Source: Paracoccus sp. C2R09
GTDB lineage: Bacteria > Pseudomonadota > Alphaproteobacteria > Rhodobacterales > Rhodobacteraceae
DNA: 63,958 nucleotides
Direction: 5' to 3'
Assembly (NCBI RefSeq): GCF_018860625.1
Contig: NZ_JAHKQB010000032.1
Coordinates: 1 to 63,958 of the forward strand
Under the pieces are notes generated by a model. That model saw only the letters and a list, made by a program, of their open reading frames with translations. It was not told the origin of the DNA and did no database searches. Position 1 is the first letter of the stretch; every line of letters starts with the position of its first letter. Of the stretch, positions 33,501 to 42,537 are shown one piece after another. The position numbers and the translations under genes were made by a program.

Positions 33501-36286
33501 TGTCGATGCATTTCCACAGCCCGCTTCTTCAGGCAAACCCCTTCGCGCTGACGGCAGAGGGCCGGACATTCACGGTCGCGCAATGGGGCCTGCCCGCCCA
33601 GGTCGTCAGCCTGACGGCATATGCGGGCCGCATGAACGCATTGCCCGCCCTGCAATCGGTCGAAGGGCTGGAGATCATTCGGCGTGCCGACGGCCTGACC
33701 GGCCTGGACCTGCTGTCGCTGACCGAGGGCGGCACCCATACCGCGCGCCTGGCCGACGGGACCGAGGTCGAACTGACCGTCGAGCCGCGCACCCAGAAAC
33801 GCGGTTTCGCCTCGGGCATCCATTACTGCCTGCCGGTGGACGACCGCAACCGCCTGCAGCCCGAACCCGGCCAGCGCCATCGCAAGATCTATGTCTCGGG
33901 TTCGGCCGACGCCCTGACGCGCGCCGCGATCGCCGCAGCGGCCGGGGTGGCGGAAAGCGCCGTCACCGGCAGCTGGTTGATGGAGCGCCCCGAATATGGC
34001 GGATCGCCCGAAATGGCCGTGGCCATGGAGATCTTCGAGACGCTGTTCGGCACGCTTTACGGTCAGAACAAGGACAGCCGGTCGGACTGGTTCCTGTTCG
34101 AGCGGGGCTACAGCTACGACCGTTCGCAATATTGGGGCGCGTATCTGCGGGGCGAGGACGAGCTGCACCCCTTCGTGCTGGGCGCCTGGGGCGAGGGCGA
34201 TCGCCCCTTCTTCCCCCAGGGCTTCGAATGGATCGGCCTCGGCCCGCGATACATGATGCTGCGGGATCTGGCCTGCCCTATATTCAACCCGCGCCACGGC
34301 TACGGCATCATCATGGAAGGCTGCCGCATCTCGGGCGATACCGAGAGCCAGTTCCGCGATCTTTACATGTCGTCGTGGAAGGATGTCGTGCTGCGCGGCA
34401 TCGCCAAGACGGTGCCCGGCGGGAACCCCGTGCGGACCTATTGGGACGGCAGTTCGGACCGCATCAGCGGGGCCTATGGCGGCAGCGCCAAGAACCTCAT
34501 GATCGAGGGCACCATCGTCGACATGTGCGGTTGGGCCAAGGGCTATGATTACGACCGCAGCGCGGCCTTCCCCATGCCGCCCTCCGACCGGAACCACGGG
34601 CTGTACCTGACCTTCAGCTGTTCCGACCTGACACTGCGTGACAACCTGCTGTCGCAGAACGCCTCTTGTGCGCTGCAGATCCGGTGCGGCGGCCATTACG
34701 AGAACCTGCTGTTCCTCGACAACAATATCGGCGGGGCGATCCATTCCGGCACGAATCTGGGGCCCATCAACCAGTTCACGAACTTCCTGGACAGCGTCCT
34801 GTTCGGGGCCGCGCACAAGAAGGTCAACGGCTTCCAGGGCGGGATCAACTGGGGGCACGACATCTCGGGGTATCAGACCTCGATGATCGGGAACGTGGTC
34901 GCGCATCGCGCCAATCCCGACGACCCGGCCGAGATCGCGGCCCGCACCAATTACGACCGTCCCGAATGGACCGGCGGCAAGCCCTACAGCCTGGCCGGGC
35001 GCATGCTTCACAACGATACCCGCGTCTGGGAATGGTGGAACGATGCAGATGGCCTGGCCCGGAACGAGAATGTCGAGGGTCTCGACCCCGAGGTGCTGAA
35101 CGGCACGTCGATCCAGCGCTATGCCGGGCAGCAGCTTGGCCGGGAAACCGCCACGATCGACGAATATGTCGACTGGCTGGAGGCCCGGGACAGCATCGGC
35201 ACGGCCGTCCGCGATACGGTCCAATGGGCCAAGACCCGTTTCGGCGATCCGCTGCCCCTGCGCCACGAACCGGCCAGGGCGACCTTCCTGCCCGATCCCC
35301 GGACGGAAGGCTTCCGGTGGGACAACCGCCGCAACTGGACGGGCGCGACCCTGCCCGGCACGCATCCGGACGACAGCGCCGATCTGGGGGGCAATTTCGT
35401 CCGCTTCGGGACGCGGACCCTCGGTCTGGCCGCGCTGACCTTCGACGGCGGGACCCTGGACGTCACCTCGGGGCGCCTGGAGGTCGGGCTGCTGGAGGAT
35501 GCGGCCGATATCCGCATCGGCTATTGCGGCCAGTTCGTCTGCGGGGCCGCGTCACATCCGCTGAAGGTCGATGCGGGGGCGGGGCGCCTTTGCCTGACCG
35601 GTGGGGTGGCGGATCTGGATCTGCAGGCCCATGGCAAGGCGCAGGTGCTGCTGGGTCCGGACACGACCGTTCCCGAAGGGCGCAGCCTGTCGCTGCAGGG
35701 CGGTCGGGTGATGGCGGGTTGGGATGGCGCCGGCCATGGCCGCCTGACCGTTCGGGGGCGGCTGGAATTCGGCGCGGGCATCGTGCTCGAAATCGGGGAC
35801 GCGCTCTACAAGCAGCGGCTGGTTCATCCGGGCACGGCGCTGCTGGCATCGGAAAGCGGCCTGAGCGCGATGATGTCCGATTTCGAGGAACGCGATCGCG
35901 GCACGAAGAACCGGCTGCATCTCTATGCGCTGTCGGCCCTGCCGCAGACGGGCGAGCGGCTGACCATCGGCCATACCGAATATGTCGCCGATGACGGGGA
36001 TTACACGACGCCCAGCACCGTGACTGTCACGGGCATCCTGTCGCGATCCATGCCGTGCCTGCGACGCTTCCGTTCGGGGATGATCGGCGACGGCCTGCAG
36101 CAACCCACCGCCACGGGCGAGGTGATCCTGGCACCGGGCGCCCAGGTCGCGATCACCGGCCGCGAATTCCTGCAGCCCGGCACCCACGATCTGACCGGCG
36201 ACGGGGTGACGGTGGTGGACCAGGGGGCCCTGCTGCCTGCGGGCGTGTCGGTGACGGGGGGCCGCCTGGTCCTGACGATCAGCTGA
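33500..36286 (+). CDS. Large right-handed beta-helix protein
   Basis: A 928-residue protein without a classical signal peptide. Residues about 250-450 show parallel beta-helix turns with repeated N-L-L and D-N-N ladders (DLTLRDNLLSQNASCALQI, YENLLFLDNNIGGAI), as in polysaccharide lyases and epimerases. The segment SSDWFLFERGYSYDRS-like (here RSDWFLFERGYSYDRS) and FRWDNRRNWTGATLPGT near residue 603 recur in the protein at 61332. The C-terminal third is Gly-rich beta structure (TLDVTSGRLEVG). It may cut, epimerise or bind the EPS outside the cell after type I-like export. Its 3' end overlaps the convergent CTERM gene by 8 bases. Confidence 0.7.
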   Translation: MSMHFHSPLLQANPFALTAEGRTFTVAQWGLPAQVVSLTAYAGRMNALPALQSVEGLEIIRRADGLTGLDLLSLTEGGTHTARLADGTEVELTVEPRTQKRGFASGIHYCLPVDDRNRLQPEPGQRHRKIYVSGSADALTRAAIAAAAGVAESAVTGSWLMERPEYGGSPEMAVAMEIFETLFGTLYGQNKDSRSDWFLFERGYSYDRSQYWGAYLRGEDELHPFVLGAWGEGDRPFFPQGFEWIGLGPRYMMLRDLACPIFNPRHGYGIIMEGCRISGDTESQFRDLYMSSWKDVVLRGIAKTVPGGNPVRTYWDGSSDRISGAYGGSAKNLMIEGTIVDMCGWAKGYDYDRSAAFPMPPSDRNHGLYLTFSCSDLTLRDNLLSQNASCALQIRCGGHYENLLFLDNNIGGAIHSGTNLGPINQFTNFLDSVLFGAAHKKVNGFQGGINWGHDISGYQTSMIGNVVAHRANPDDPAEIAARTNYDRPEWTGGKPYSLAGRMLHNDTRVWEWWNDADGLARNENVEGLDPEVLNGTSIQRYAGQQLGRETATIDEYVDWLEARDSIGTAVRDTVQWAKTRFGDPLPLRHEPARATFLPDPRTEGFRWDNRRNWTGATLPGTHPDDSADLGGNFVRFGTRTLGLAALTFDGGTLDVTSGRLEVGLLEDAADIRIGYCGQFVCGAASHPLKVDAGAGRLCLTGGVADLDLQAHGKAQVLLGPDTTVPEGRSLSLQGGRVMAGWDGAGHGRLTVRGRLEFGAGIVLEIGDALYKQRLVHPGTALLASESGLSAMMSDFEERDRGTKNRLHLYALSALPQTGERLTIGHTEYVADDGDYTTPSTVTVTGILSRSMPCLRRFRSGMIGDGLQQPTATGEVILAPGAQVAITGREFLQPGTHDLTGDGVTVVDQGALLPAGVSVTGGRLVLTIS

Positions 36287-36944
36287 TCCTGCTTCGGCGC
36301 CTGCGCAGGGATGCAAGGGCGCCGAACGCGACGGGCAGGAAGGCTGCCGACATCGGCACGGGCACGGGCGCGGGCTGCAGCACCTCCAGCACGGTGAATT
36401 CGGCGAAGCGGTCGTCGAAATACAACCATCCCCAATCGAAATACAGGCTGCTTGCGCTGAATTCGGGGGTGTATTGATAACTCAGCTTGCCGCCTGCCAG
36501 CAGGTCGAAGCTCAGGCCTTCCTGGTCGTCCCAGAAGACATGCCAGCGATCCCCGGAATTGTAGACCTCGGTGACGTCGCCGCATGTCAGATATCCCAGC
36601 TGACAGCTGGGCGCGCGGCCGCCATTGTCGGTGCGGTAACCGATGGAGGCCGGTTCGGTCCCCGGTTCGGGCAGCACCAGCTGCGCCTTGAAGAAGGTCT
36701 CCTCGCCGATCTCCATGTCCCAATGCGGCAACCCGAGCACGCCGCCATCGGCCCGGAGCTTCGTGAATTCCACCACGTTCAGGGGCATGCCCGCGTCATC
36801 GTCATTGGGAATGATCACGCCGTCATGATAGAAGGTGCCGTCATAGCGCAGCTTCAGGTCGATATCGACGACCGTTGCGGCGGATGCGGCGCCGGCCATG
36901 CCGCAGGACATGGCAAATGCCATGGTAAGGTTCTGAAGACCCAT
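36279..36944 (-). CDS. Secreted protein with variant VPLPA-CTERM tail (VPVPM)
   Basis: A 221-residue protein. The start at 36944 has AGAGGTC upstream and gives the signal peptide MGLQNLTMAFAMSCGMAGAASA. The C-terminus VPVPMSAAFLPVAFGALASL plus RRRRSR has the motif-helix-basic layout of exosortase substrates, with Val and Met in place of the usual Leu and Ala. The middle begins VVDIDLKLRYDGTFYHDG and closely resembles the corresponding part of the protein at 39758 (VQNIDVQLNFDGRSYFDF), so the two are paralogs. It contains Cys pairs (CQLGYLTCGD), matched there by CNLGGIDC. The function is unknown. Confidence 0.85.
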   Translation of the reverse strand: MGLQNLTMAFAMSCGMAGAASAATVVDIDLKLRYDGTFYHDGVIIPNDDDAGMPLNVVEFTKLRADGGVLGLPHWDMEIGEETFFKAQLVLPEPGTEPASIGYRTDNGGRAPSCQLGYLTCGDVTEVYNSGDRWHVFWDDQEGLSFDLLAGGKLSYQYTPEFSASSLYFDWGWLYFDDRFAEFTVLEVLQPAPVPVPMSAAFLPVAFGALASLRRRRSRIS

Positions 36945-36979
36945 GAAGACCTCTTGAAAACGGGTTGCTGGTGAAACGT

Positions 36980-37000
36980 GCATTGTATTCTAGACAATGC
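36980..37000. promoter_or_regulatory. Inverted repeat upstream of the VPVPM gene
   Basis: GCATTGT and ACAATGC are 7-bp arms around ATTCTAG, about 36 bases upstream of the start codon on the minus strand. The position suits an operator or leader hairpin. Confidence 0.4.
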
Positions 37001-37182
37001 GCCCATCATGTCTTGGTGAAAGCGTTCTTCGGGCTGCAACTTCAGGCGGATATGTCATTTCAATCAAAGCGCTGCGAATTTTCATGCCCCGTTCCGCCGG
37101 CTTGCGGAGGCCGGGGGCCAAGTGATCGCGCGAATGCAGAACGACATGGCGCAGGCGCGGCGGTTATGGCAAGGGAACTGCC

Positions 37183-38664
37183 ATGATTTCTATGGTTGCG
37201 GTTTTGATCTGGCCTCTGGTGGTGTTCTGGCTTTTCGCCAAGAGAACGCCTGCCGAGGCCGTGACCGCAGCGATCCTGGGCGGCTATCTTCTTCTGCCGC
37301 GCAACTACTCGATCGAGATGCCGGCCGTTCCCAGCCTGAACAAGGATTCCATTCCGGCCATCGCGGCGGTCCTGGCGGCCTCCATGATGCTGTCGCGGGA
37401 CAGGCTGCGGCAGCTGGCCCCCGGATCGGTCCAGCCCGGCTGGTTCCCCCGCAGCAGGGCCGTGCAGCTTCTGCTGATCCTGATGGGTCTGGCCGCGGTG
37501 CTGACGGTGCTGACCAATGGCGACCGGCTGGTCTATGGGGGCTGGCGCGCATTGCCCGCGCTGCGGCCCTACGACATCGCCTCGACCTTGGGGAACACGC
37601 TGTTCGCGGTGCTGCCCTTCCTGCTGGCCCGGCGATACCTGGCCCATCCCGAAGGGCAGCGCACGCTGGTCATCGGCATGGTCGTCGCGGGCATCGCCTA
37701 TTCCTTCCTCGCGCTCTACGAGGTGCGGATGTCGCCGCAGCTCAGCCGCATGATCTACGGCTACTTTCCCCATGACTGGCGTCAGCACCTGCGGGGCGGC
37801 GGGTATCGCCCGGTGGTGTTCCTGCATCACGGGCTGTGGCTGGCCATCTTCTTCTGCGGGTCCTTCCTGGCCGCGCTCAGCCTGTGGCGGTCCAGCACCG
37901 ACAAGATGCGGACCCGCTGGCTGATCGCCGCGATCTGGATGCTGATGGTCCTGGTCCTGTCCAAGGGGATCGGCGCCCTGGGGATCGGCCTGCTTCTGGG
38001 CGCGGTCATCGCCTTCCTGCCGATCCGGCTGCAGATCATCTGCGCGGCGGGGCTGGCGGTCACGATCCTGACCTATCCGATGCTGCGGGGGGCGTCTCTG
38101 GCCCCGACCGAATTCGCGCTGTCCATCGCCGAGGACGTGGACCCCGACCGCGCGGCCTCGTTGCGCTTCCGCCTGGACAACGAGGATATCCTGCTGGATC
38201 ACGCCAACCGCCGTCCGCTGTTCGGATGGGGCGGCTGGGGCCGCAACCGGGTGATCGACGACAGGGGGCGCGACATCAGCGTCACCGACGGATACTGGAT
38301 CATCAGCATCGGCATCAACGGATGGCTGGGTTACCTGGCGCAGTTCGGGCTGCTGCTGATCCCCATGATCTTCATGGGCCTGCGCTGGAAGGCCCTGGGC
38401 CTGACATCCGCGACGGCGGGGATCGCCATGGCATTGACCGCGAACATGATCGACCTGATCCCCAACGCGACGCTGACACCGGTCACCTGGCTGCTGGCGG
38501 GCGCGCTGGCCGGCCGGTTGGAACTGGGCCGCGTCGATCGCGATGCCAGCGTCCAGGCGGTGTCCGACCTGCCGCTGCGGCGCAACGCCTATACCCGTCA
38601 GACCCGGCGCCACGGGGGCCACGCGCCCCCGCAGGGCGCCACGCCCGAAGGGACCGCGACATGA
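37183..38664 (+). CDS. O-antigen polymerase/ligase-like membrane protein (Wzy type)
   Basis: A 493-residue protein with about eleven hydrophobic segments. The large periplasmic loop lies between segments near residues 300-370 and contains DEDILLDHANRRPLFGWGGWGRNRVIDD, the H-x3-P-x-x-G-x-G-like pattern seen in the Wzy/WaaL family. It probably polymerises the EPS repeat units at the periplasmic side. AAGGGA precedes the ATG. It is the first gene of a two-gene operon; the GT2 start at 38661 overlaps its stop (ATGA). Its long charged C-terminal tail (about 35 residues) is unusual. Confidence 0.8.
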   Translation: MISMVAVLIWPLVVFWLFAKRTPAEAVTAAILGGYLLLPRNYSIEMPAVPSLNKDSIPAIAAVLAASMMLSRDRLRQLAPGSVQPGWFPRSRAVQLLLILMGLAAVLTVLTNGDRLVYGGWRALPALRPYDIASTLGNTLFAVLPFLLARRYLAHPEGQRTLVIGMVVAGIAYSFLALYEVRMSPQLSRMIYGYFPHDWRQHLRGGGYRPVVFLHHGLWLAIFFCGSFLAALSLWRSSTDKMRTRWLIAAIWMLMVLVLSKGIGALGIGLLLGAVIAFLPIRLQIICAAGLAVTILTYPMLRGASLAPTEFALSIAEDVDPDRAASLRFRLDNEDILLDHANRRPLFGWGGWGRNRVIDDRGRDISVTDGYWIISIGINGWLGYLAQFGLLLIPMIFMGLRWKALGLTSATAGIAMALTANMIDLIPNATLTPVTWLLAGALAGRLELGRVDRDASVQAVSDLPLRRNAYTRQTRRHGGHAPPQGATPEGTAT

Positions 38665-39620
38665 CATCCCTCCCCCATATCGATGCGGTCGCCATCGGCC
38701 GGAACGAGGGCGACCGCCTGCTGCGCTGTCTCGACAGCCTTCTGGCAGCGGGGCTGCGCCATGTCGTCTATGTCGACAGCGGATCGACGGATGGCAGCAT
38801 CGCCGCGGCCGAGGCGAGGGGCGTCACGGTGGTCCGGCTGGACATGAACCTGCCCTTCACCGCAGCCCGCGCCCGCAATGCCGGGGTCGAGGCCCTGCCT
38901 GCGGATGGAGAGTTCGTCCAGTTCGTGGATGGCGACTGCAGCCTCGATCCGGGGTGGATCGGCAAGGCATCGGCCTTCCTGAAGGACAATCCCGCCGTGG
39001 CCGCCGTCTGCGGACGCAGACGAGAGATCGCGCCCGAGGCCTCGATCTACAACCGGCTGATCGACCGCGAATGGGACACGCCTCCGGGCCGCGCCCGGTC
39101 CTGCGGCGGCGACGTGCTGATGCGCCGGGACGCCCTTGCCGCCGCGGGCGGCTTCGATCCGCGCCTGATCGCCGGAGAGGAGCCCGAGCTTTGCGTGCGC
39201 CTGCGCCAGGGCGGCTGGCAGATCTGGCGGCTGGATGCCGAGATGACGCGCCACGACGCGGATATCCACCGCTTCGGCCAATGGTGGAAACGCTGCAGGC
39301 GCGCCGGTCATGCCTATGCCGAAGGCGCGGCCCTGCATGGCGCGCCCCCCGAACGCCACAACATCGCCCCCATGCGCCGCGCCCTGCTGTGGGGCCTGTT
39401 CATTCCGCTGGCTGCCCTGGCAGGGGCGCTTCTGCACCCGGCGATGCTGCTGATCCTGCTGGCCTGGCCCCTTCAGATCCTGCGGCTGGCCTGGCGCGAC
39501 GACGATCCGGCGCGTGCCGTTTTCCTGACCATGGGCAAGATCCCCGAGGCGGTCGGCATTATGGAGTATCATTTCAAGCGCTTGACGGGTCGTCGGGGCC
39601 GCATCATCGAGTATAAGTAA
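38661..39620 (+). CDS. Family 2 glycosyltransferase with C-terminal membrane segments
   Basis: A 319-residue GT-A protein. It has VAIGRNEGDRLLRCLDSLL, VVYVDSGSTDGSI, the metal site VQFVDGDCSLDPGWI, and the acceptor motif GEEPELCVRLRQGGW. Two hydrophobic segments (LLWGLFIPLAALAGALLHPAMLLILLAWPL) follow at about 255-285, as in ExoA/ExoW-like succinoglycan enzymes. It is coupled to the polymerase gene by an ATGA overlap, which suggests that it works on the same glycan. Confidence 0.85.
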   Translation: MTSLPHIDAVAIGRNEGDRLLRCLDSLLAAGLRHVVYVDSGSTDGSIAAAEARGVTVVRLDMNLPFTAARARNAGVEALPADGEFVQFVDGDCSLDPGWIGKASAFLKDNPAVAAVCGRRREIAPEASIYNRLIDREWDTPPGRARSCGGDVLMRRDALAAAGGFDPRLIAGEEPELCVRLRQGGWQIWRLDAEMTRHDADIHRFGQWWKRCRRAGHAYAEGAALHGAPPERHNIAPMRRALLWGLFIPLAALAGALLHPAMLLILLAWPLQILRLAWRDDDPARAVFLTMGKIPEAVGIMEYHFKRLTGRRGRIIEYK

Positions 39621-39628
39621 TAACTTGA

Positions 39629-39675
39629 AGTTGAATTAATATTAAAATTTCTATTAAAAGTTGAATTACATTCAA
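39629..39675. promoter_or_regulatory. Repeated AGTTGAATTA boxes and palindrome upstream of a VPLPA gene
   Basis: AGTTGAATTA occurs at 39629-39638 and 39659-39668, exactly 30 bases apart (about three helical turns). The second copy is part of the palindrome TTGAAT-TAC-ATTCAA (39661-39675). The stretch is very AT-rich and lies about 85-130 bases before the start codon at 39758. It suits binding of a transcription regulator. Confidence 0.45.
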
Positions 39676-39757
39676 TTCACGAAACATTTCTTTATTTTCC
39701 ACGCGATCACGCTATCCTTGGCGCAAATTCCTTCCGGTCCTTCGGAGATATGTCATC

Positions 39758-40387
39758 ATGCGTCTTGCCCGTTTCATCGTTACCCTTTTCACCCTGTCCA
39801 CCGGCTCGATCGCCTCGGCTGCATCGGTCCAGAACATCGACGTGCAGCTGAACTTCGATGGGCGCAGTTACTTCGATTTCGAGTTGGTCGAGACCGCGAC
39901 GGGCGTGGTGCTGGATCATTCCGACGAACTGACCAATCCCCCCGTCGAACTGGGTCTGCCCCAGCTGTTTCCGTTCACCCTGAACGAGAAAATCGGCTTT
40001 ACCGCCACGATCGAGGAGACGGGCGGCCTGACCAGCTGCAATCTGGGCGGCATCGATTGCACGCTGAACGCCAAGACCGCATCCGTCATCGGAAACGAGA
40101 TCGACATCGCTTACGGGCCGGATGACGACACCGACAACGGGCGCCTGTTCGGGGGGCTTCTGACCGGCGACCTGCTGTATTTCGATTTCCTGCAGCAGCC
40201 GCTGCCGTTCCTCGAATTCGGCCCCGACTACTTCGCGCGCTGGACGGTCCAGCGTGCGTTCTTCACGGTCGCGGAAGGCATGCCCCAGCCCGCGCCCGTG
40301 CCGCTGCCCGCCTCGGCGCTTCTGCTGGGGGCTGCATGTGCGGCGATGGGCATGATGCGCCGCCGGCAAAACGGCATCGCGGCCTGA
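39758..40387 (+). CDS. VPLPA-CTERM sorting domain protein
   Basis: A 209-residue secreted protein. The signal peptide MRLARFIVTLFTLSTGSIASA is followed by VQNIDVQLNFDGRSYFDF and a domain of about 150 residues with CNLGGIDC. The tail VPLPASALLLGAACAAMGMM plus RRRQ is a canonical VPLPA-CTERM signal for XrtD. It is a paralog of the protein at 36279-36944. The gene stands alone between two EPS operons and has an AT-rich upstream region with repeated boxes. The function is unknown. Confidence 0.88.
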   Translation: MRLARFIVTLFTLSTGSIASAASVQNIDVQLNFDGRSYFDFELVETATGVVLDHSDELTNPPVELGLPQLFPFTLNEKIGFTATIEETGGLTSCNLGGIDCTLNAKTASVIGNEIDIAYGPDDDTDNGRLFGGLLTGDLLYFDFLQQPLPFLEFGPDYFARWTVQRAFFTVAEGMPQPAPVPLPASALLLGAACAAMGMMRRRQNGIAA

Positions 40388-40465
40388 TCCCACTTCGGGT
40401 TTGGCTGGGCTTGGCAGGTGAACCTGCTATGGTCCGGCCAAGTGACGAAGACGAGGGCATGAGCT

Positions 40466-41626
40466 GTGCAGGGTATCGGACATCGCCTGCGGGCGCACGC
40501 GTCGCGGCGGCGGCTGGACAGGCGTGTCGCCCCGGCCGCGCGTGCGCTTCTGGGCGCGGGATTTGGCCGCCATGACGGCCCGCGGGTCCTGATCCTGCAC
40601 CATCCCAACCGGATCTGCTGGGCCAGCATCCACCCCTATTTCCATCACGGCGCGGGGATCGCGGCCATCCATGGCGCGGATATCCGGGCACGCCCCATCG
40701 CCGATCTGCTGGAAGATCGCGCCCCTGCCGCCGATATCGTGCTGGTCCAACCCTGGTTCACCGAGGATATCGACCGGCTTGCCGCGTCGATCGAACGTTA
40801 CCGGGACCGCCATGCGCCGGCCCGCGTGGTCTTCCTGGACAGCTTCGCCCATGTGGATCTGCGCTTCGGACGCATCCTGGAACCGCTGATCGACCTGTAT
40901 CTGCGCAAGGCGCTGTTCAGGGATCGCCGCGATTTCCTGCGGCCCCGGCTGGGCGATACGAACCTGACCGAATATTACATGCAGCTGCACGACATCCCGG
41001 GCCAGGTCGTGGACTGGCAGGTGCCGCCCGCGCTGTTGGACCGGCTGGGGCTGATCCCGAACTTCCTGACCGCGCCGCATCTGATGCCGCATTTCACGGG
41101 CAGCCCGCCCGCATGGTCGGACTGGCACGACCGGCCCATCGACCTGCATGCCCGCATCGCGACCAAGGGCACCCCCTGGTACCAGGCCATGCGCGAGGAT
41201 GCGGCCCGCATCACCCGCGATCTGCCGGGCATCGCCACCACGCCGCAGGCCCGCATCGACCAGCACCTGTTCCTGGACGAGATGCGGCAGTCGCGACTGT
41301 GCTGGAGCCCCTTCGGCTATGGCGAGCTGTGCTGGCGCGACATCGAGGCCTTCATGACCGGCGCCGTGCTGATCAAGCCCGACATGTCGCATCTGGACAG
41401 CCTGCCCGACCTCTATCGCCCGCACGAGACCTATCTGCCGGTGCGGTGGGACTTCTCGGATTTCGAGGAGGTGGCCCGGAACGCGCTGGCCGACCCGGCC
41501 GCCATGCGCCACATGGCCGAAACCGCATTCGCCGCCTGCCGCGAATATCTTGAACAAGGCCGTTTCGTCGATGATTTCGCGATCCTGCTGGACGACCACG
41601 CCCGACCGGAAAGGATGACCGGATGA
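40466..41626 (+). CDS. Putative glycosyltransferase (exostosin/GT-B-like)
   Basis: A 386-residue protein. The C-terminal part RLCWSPFGYGELCWRDIEAFMTGAVLIKPDMSHLDS is the donor-side pattern of exostosin-like and related GT-B transferases. The N-terminal part VLILHHPNRICWASIHPYFHHGAGIAAI is less conserved. The start is GTG 40466, with GAGGG upstream. Its stop overlaps the start of the GT8 gene (ATGA), so the two form an operon. The sugar is unknown. Confidence 0.7.
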   Translation: MQGIGHRLRAHASRRRLDRRVAPAARALLGAGFGRHDGPRVLILHHPNRICWASIHPYFHHGAGIAAIHGADIRARPIADLLEDRAPAADIVLVQPWFTEDIDRLAASIERYRDRHAPARVVFLDSFAHVDLRFGRILEPLIDLYLRKALFRDRRDFLRPRLGDTNLTEYYMQLHDIPGQVVDWQVPPALLDRLGLIPNFLTAPHLMPHFTGSPPAWSDWHDRPIDLHARIATKGTPWYQAMREDAARITRDLPGIATTPQARIDQHLFLDEMRQSRLCWSPFGYGELCWRDIEAFMTGAVLIKPDMSHLDSLPDLYRPHETYLPVRWDFSDFEEVARNALADPAAMRHMAETAFAACREYLEQGRFVDDFAILLDDHARPERMTG

Positions 41627-42531
41627 CGACCATGCATGTGATGATGTGCGCCAACGATGCCTATGCGATGCCGCTGACGGTCGCCGCCCATTCGCTGCTG
41701 CGCCACGCGGATCGGGACGCGACCATCGAGCTGCATGTCGTATCGGACGGCATATCCGAACAGAACCGTCTGCATGCCGAGAAATGCTGGGCTGCCGCGC
41801 ATCCGAAGGTCCGGGCGATCTGGCGGCAGGTCGATCCCGCACAGTTCGACAGCATCAACTTTCGCCACTATTCGATCGTGACCTTGTTCCGCCTTCTGTT
41901 GCCGCAACTGTTTCCCGAAGACGTGGAACGCGTCCTGTACATGGATTGCGATATCGTCGTTCAGCGCGACATAGCCGAGCTGTGGCGGCTCGACCTGGAG
42001 GACAAGGCGGTCTGGGCCGTGCAGAATGGCACGGATGACGATCTGGAAAACTATGTCCTGAGCAAGTTCCCCGAGATCGAGGCCGTTCCGGACGGTCGAT
42101 ACTTCAATGCCGGCGTCCTGCTTGTGAACATGGCCGAATGGCGCAGGCAGCAGATATCGGACCGCACGCGCGATTTCCTGCAGAAGCACAGCGATCTGCT
42201 GGGCTTTCCCGACCAGGACGCGTTGAACGCGGTGCTGGCTGGGCGGTGGGGCCGTCTGCATCCGCGCTGGAACAAGCAGATCCTGCGCATGGGCCAACCC
42301 GAGGCCGCGCGCCCGGACGATCCGGGCATCCTGCATTACACCACCCGCAAGCCATGGACGCCCGAATACATGCAGAAGGCCAAATGGGCATGGCACCGGG
42401 CCTATCTGCGCAGCGGATGGGACGGGGGGCTTTCGGGCTATGGCCGGACGGCGCGGTTGCTGGGCGGCCAGTTGTGGCGGCACAACCGCAACCGGGTGCA
42501 GGGACGCGTCCGCAGGCTGCTGGGGTCCTGA
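41623..42531 (+). CDS. Family 8 glycosyltransferase
   Basis: A 302-residue GT-A enzyme of the LgtC/WaaI type. It has HVMMCANDAYAMPLTVAAHSLLRH at the start, the D-x-D metal motif in VLYMDCDIVVQRDIAELW, and the C-terminal block DGRYFNAGVLLVNMAEWRRQ, FPDQDALNAVL and ILHYTTRKPW (His for Mn binding). GT8 retaining enzymes usually add galactose or glucose. It is coupled to the upstream gene and converges with the GT61 gene at 42538. Confidence 0.92.
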   Translation: MTTMHVMMCANDAYAMPLTVAAHSLLRHADRDATIELHVVSDGISEQNRLHAEKCWAAAHPKVRAIWRQVDPAQFDSINFRHYSIVTLFRLLLPQLFPEDVERVLYMDCDIVVQRDIAELWRLDLEDKAVWAVQNGTDDDLENYVLSKFPEIEAVPDGRYFNAGVLLVNMAEWRRQQISDRTRDFLQKHSDLLGFPDQDALNAVLAGRWGRLHPRWNKQILRMGQPEAARPDDPGILHYTTRKPWTPEYMQKAKWAWHRAYLRSGWDGGLSGYGRTARLLGGQLWRHNRNRVQGRVRRLLGS

Positions 42532-42537
42532 GACCCC

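Noticed and set aside
33428..35365. A 645-codon minus-strand frame opposite the first beta-helix gene
   Set aside because: It is the shadow of a motif-bearing plus-strand gene, with no own domain.
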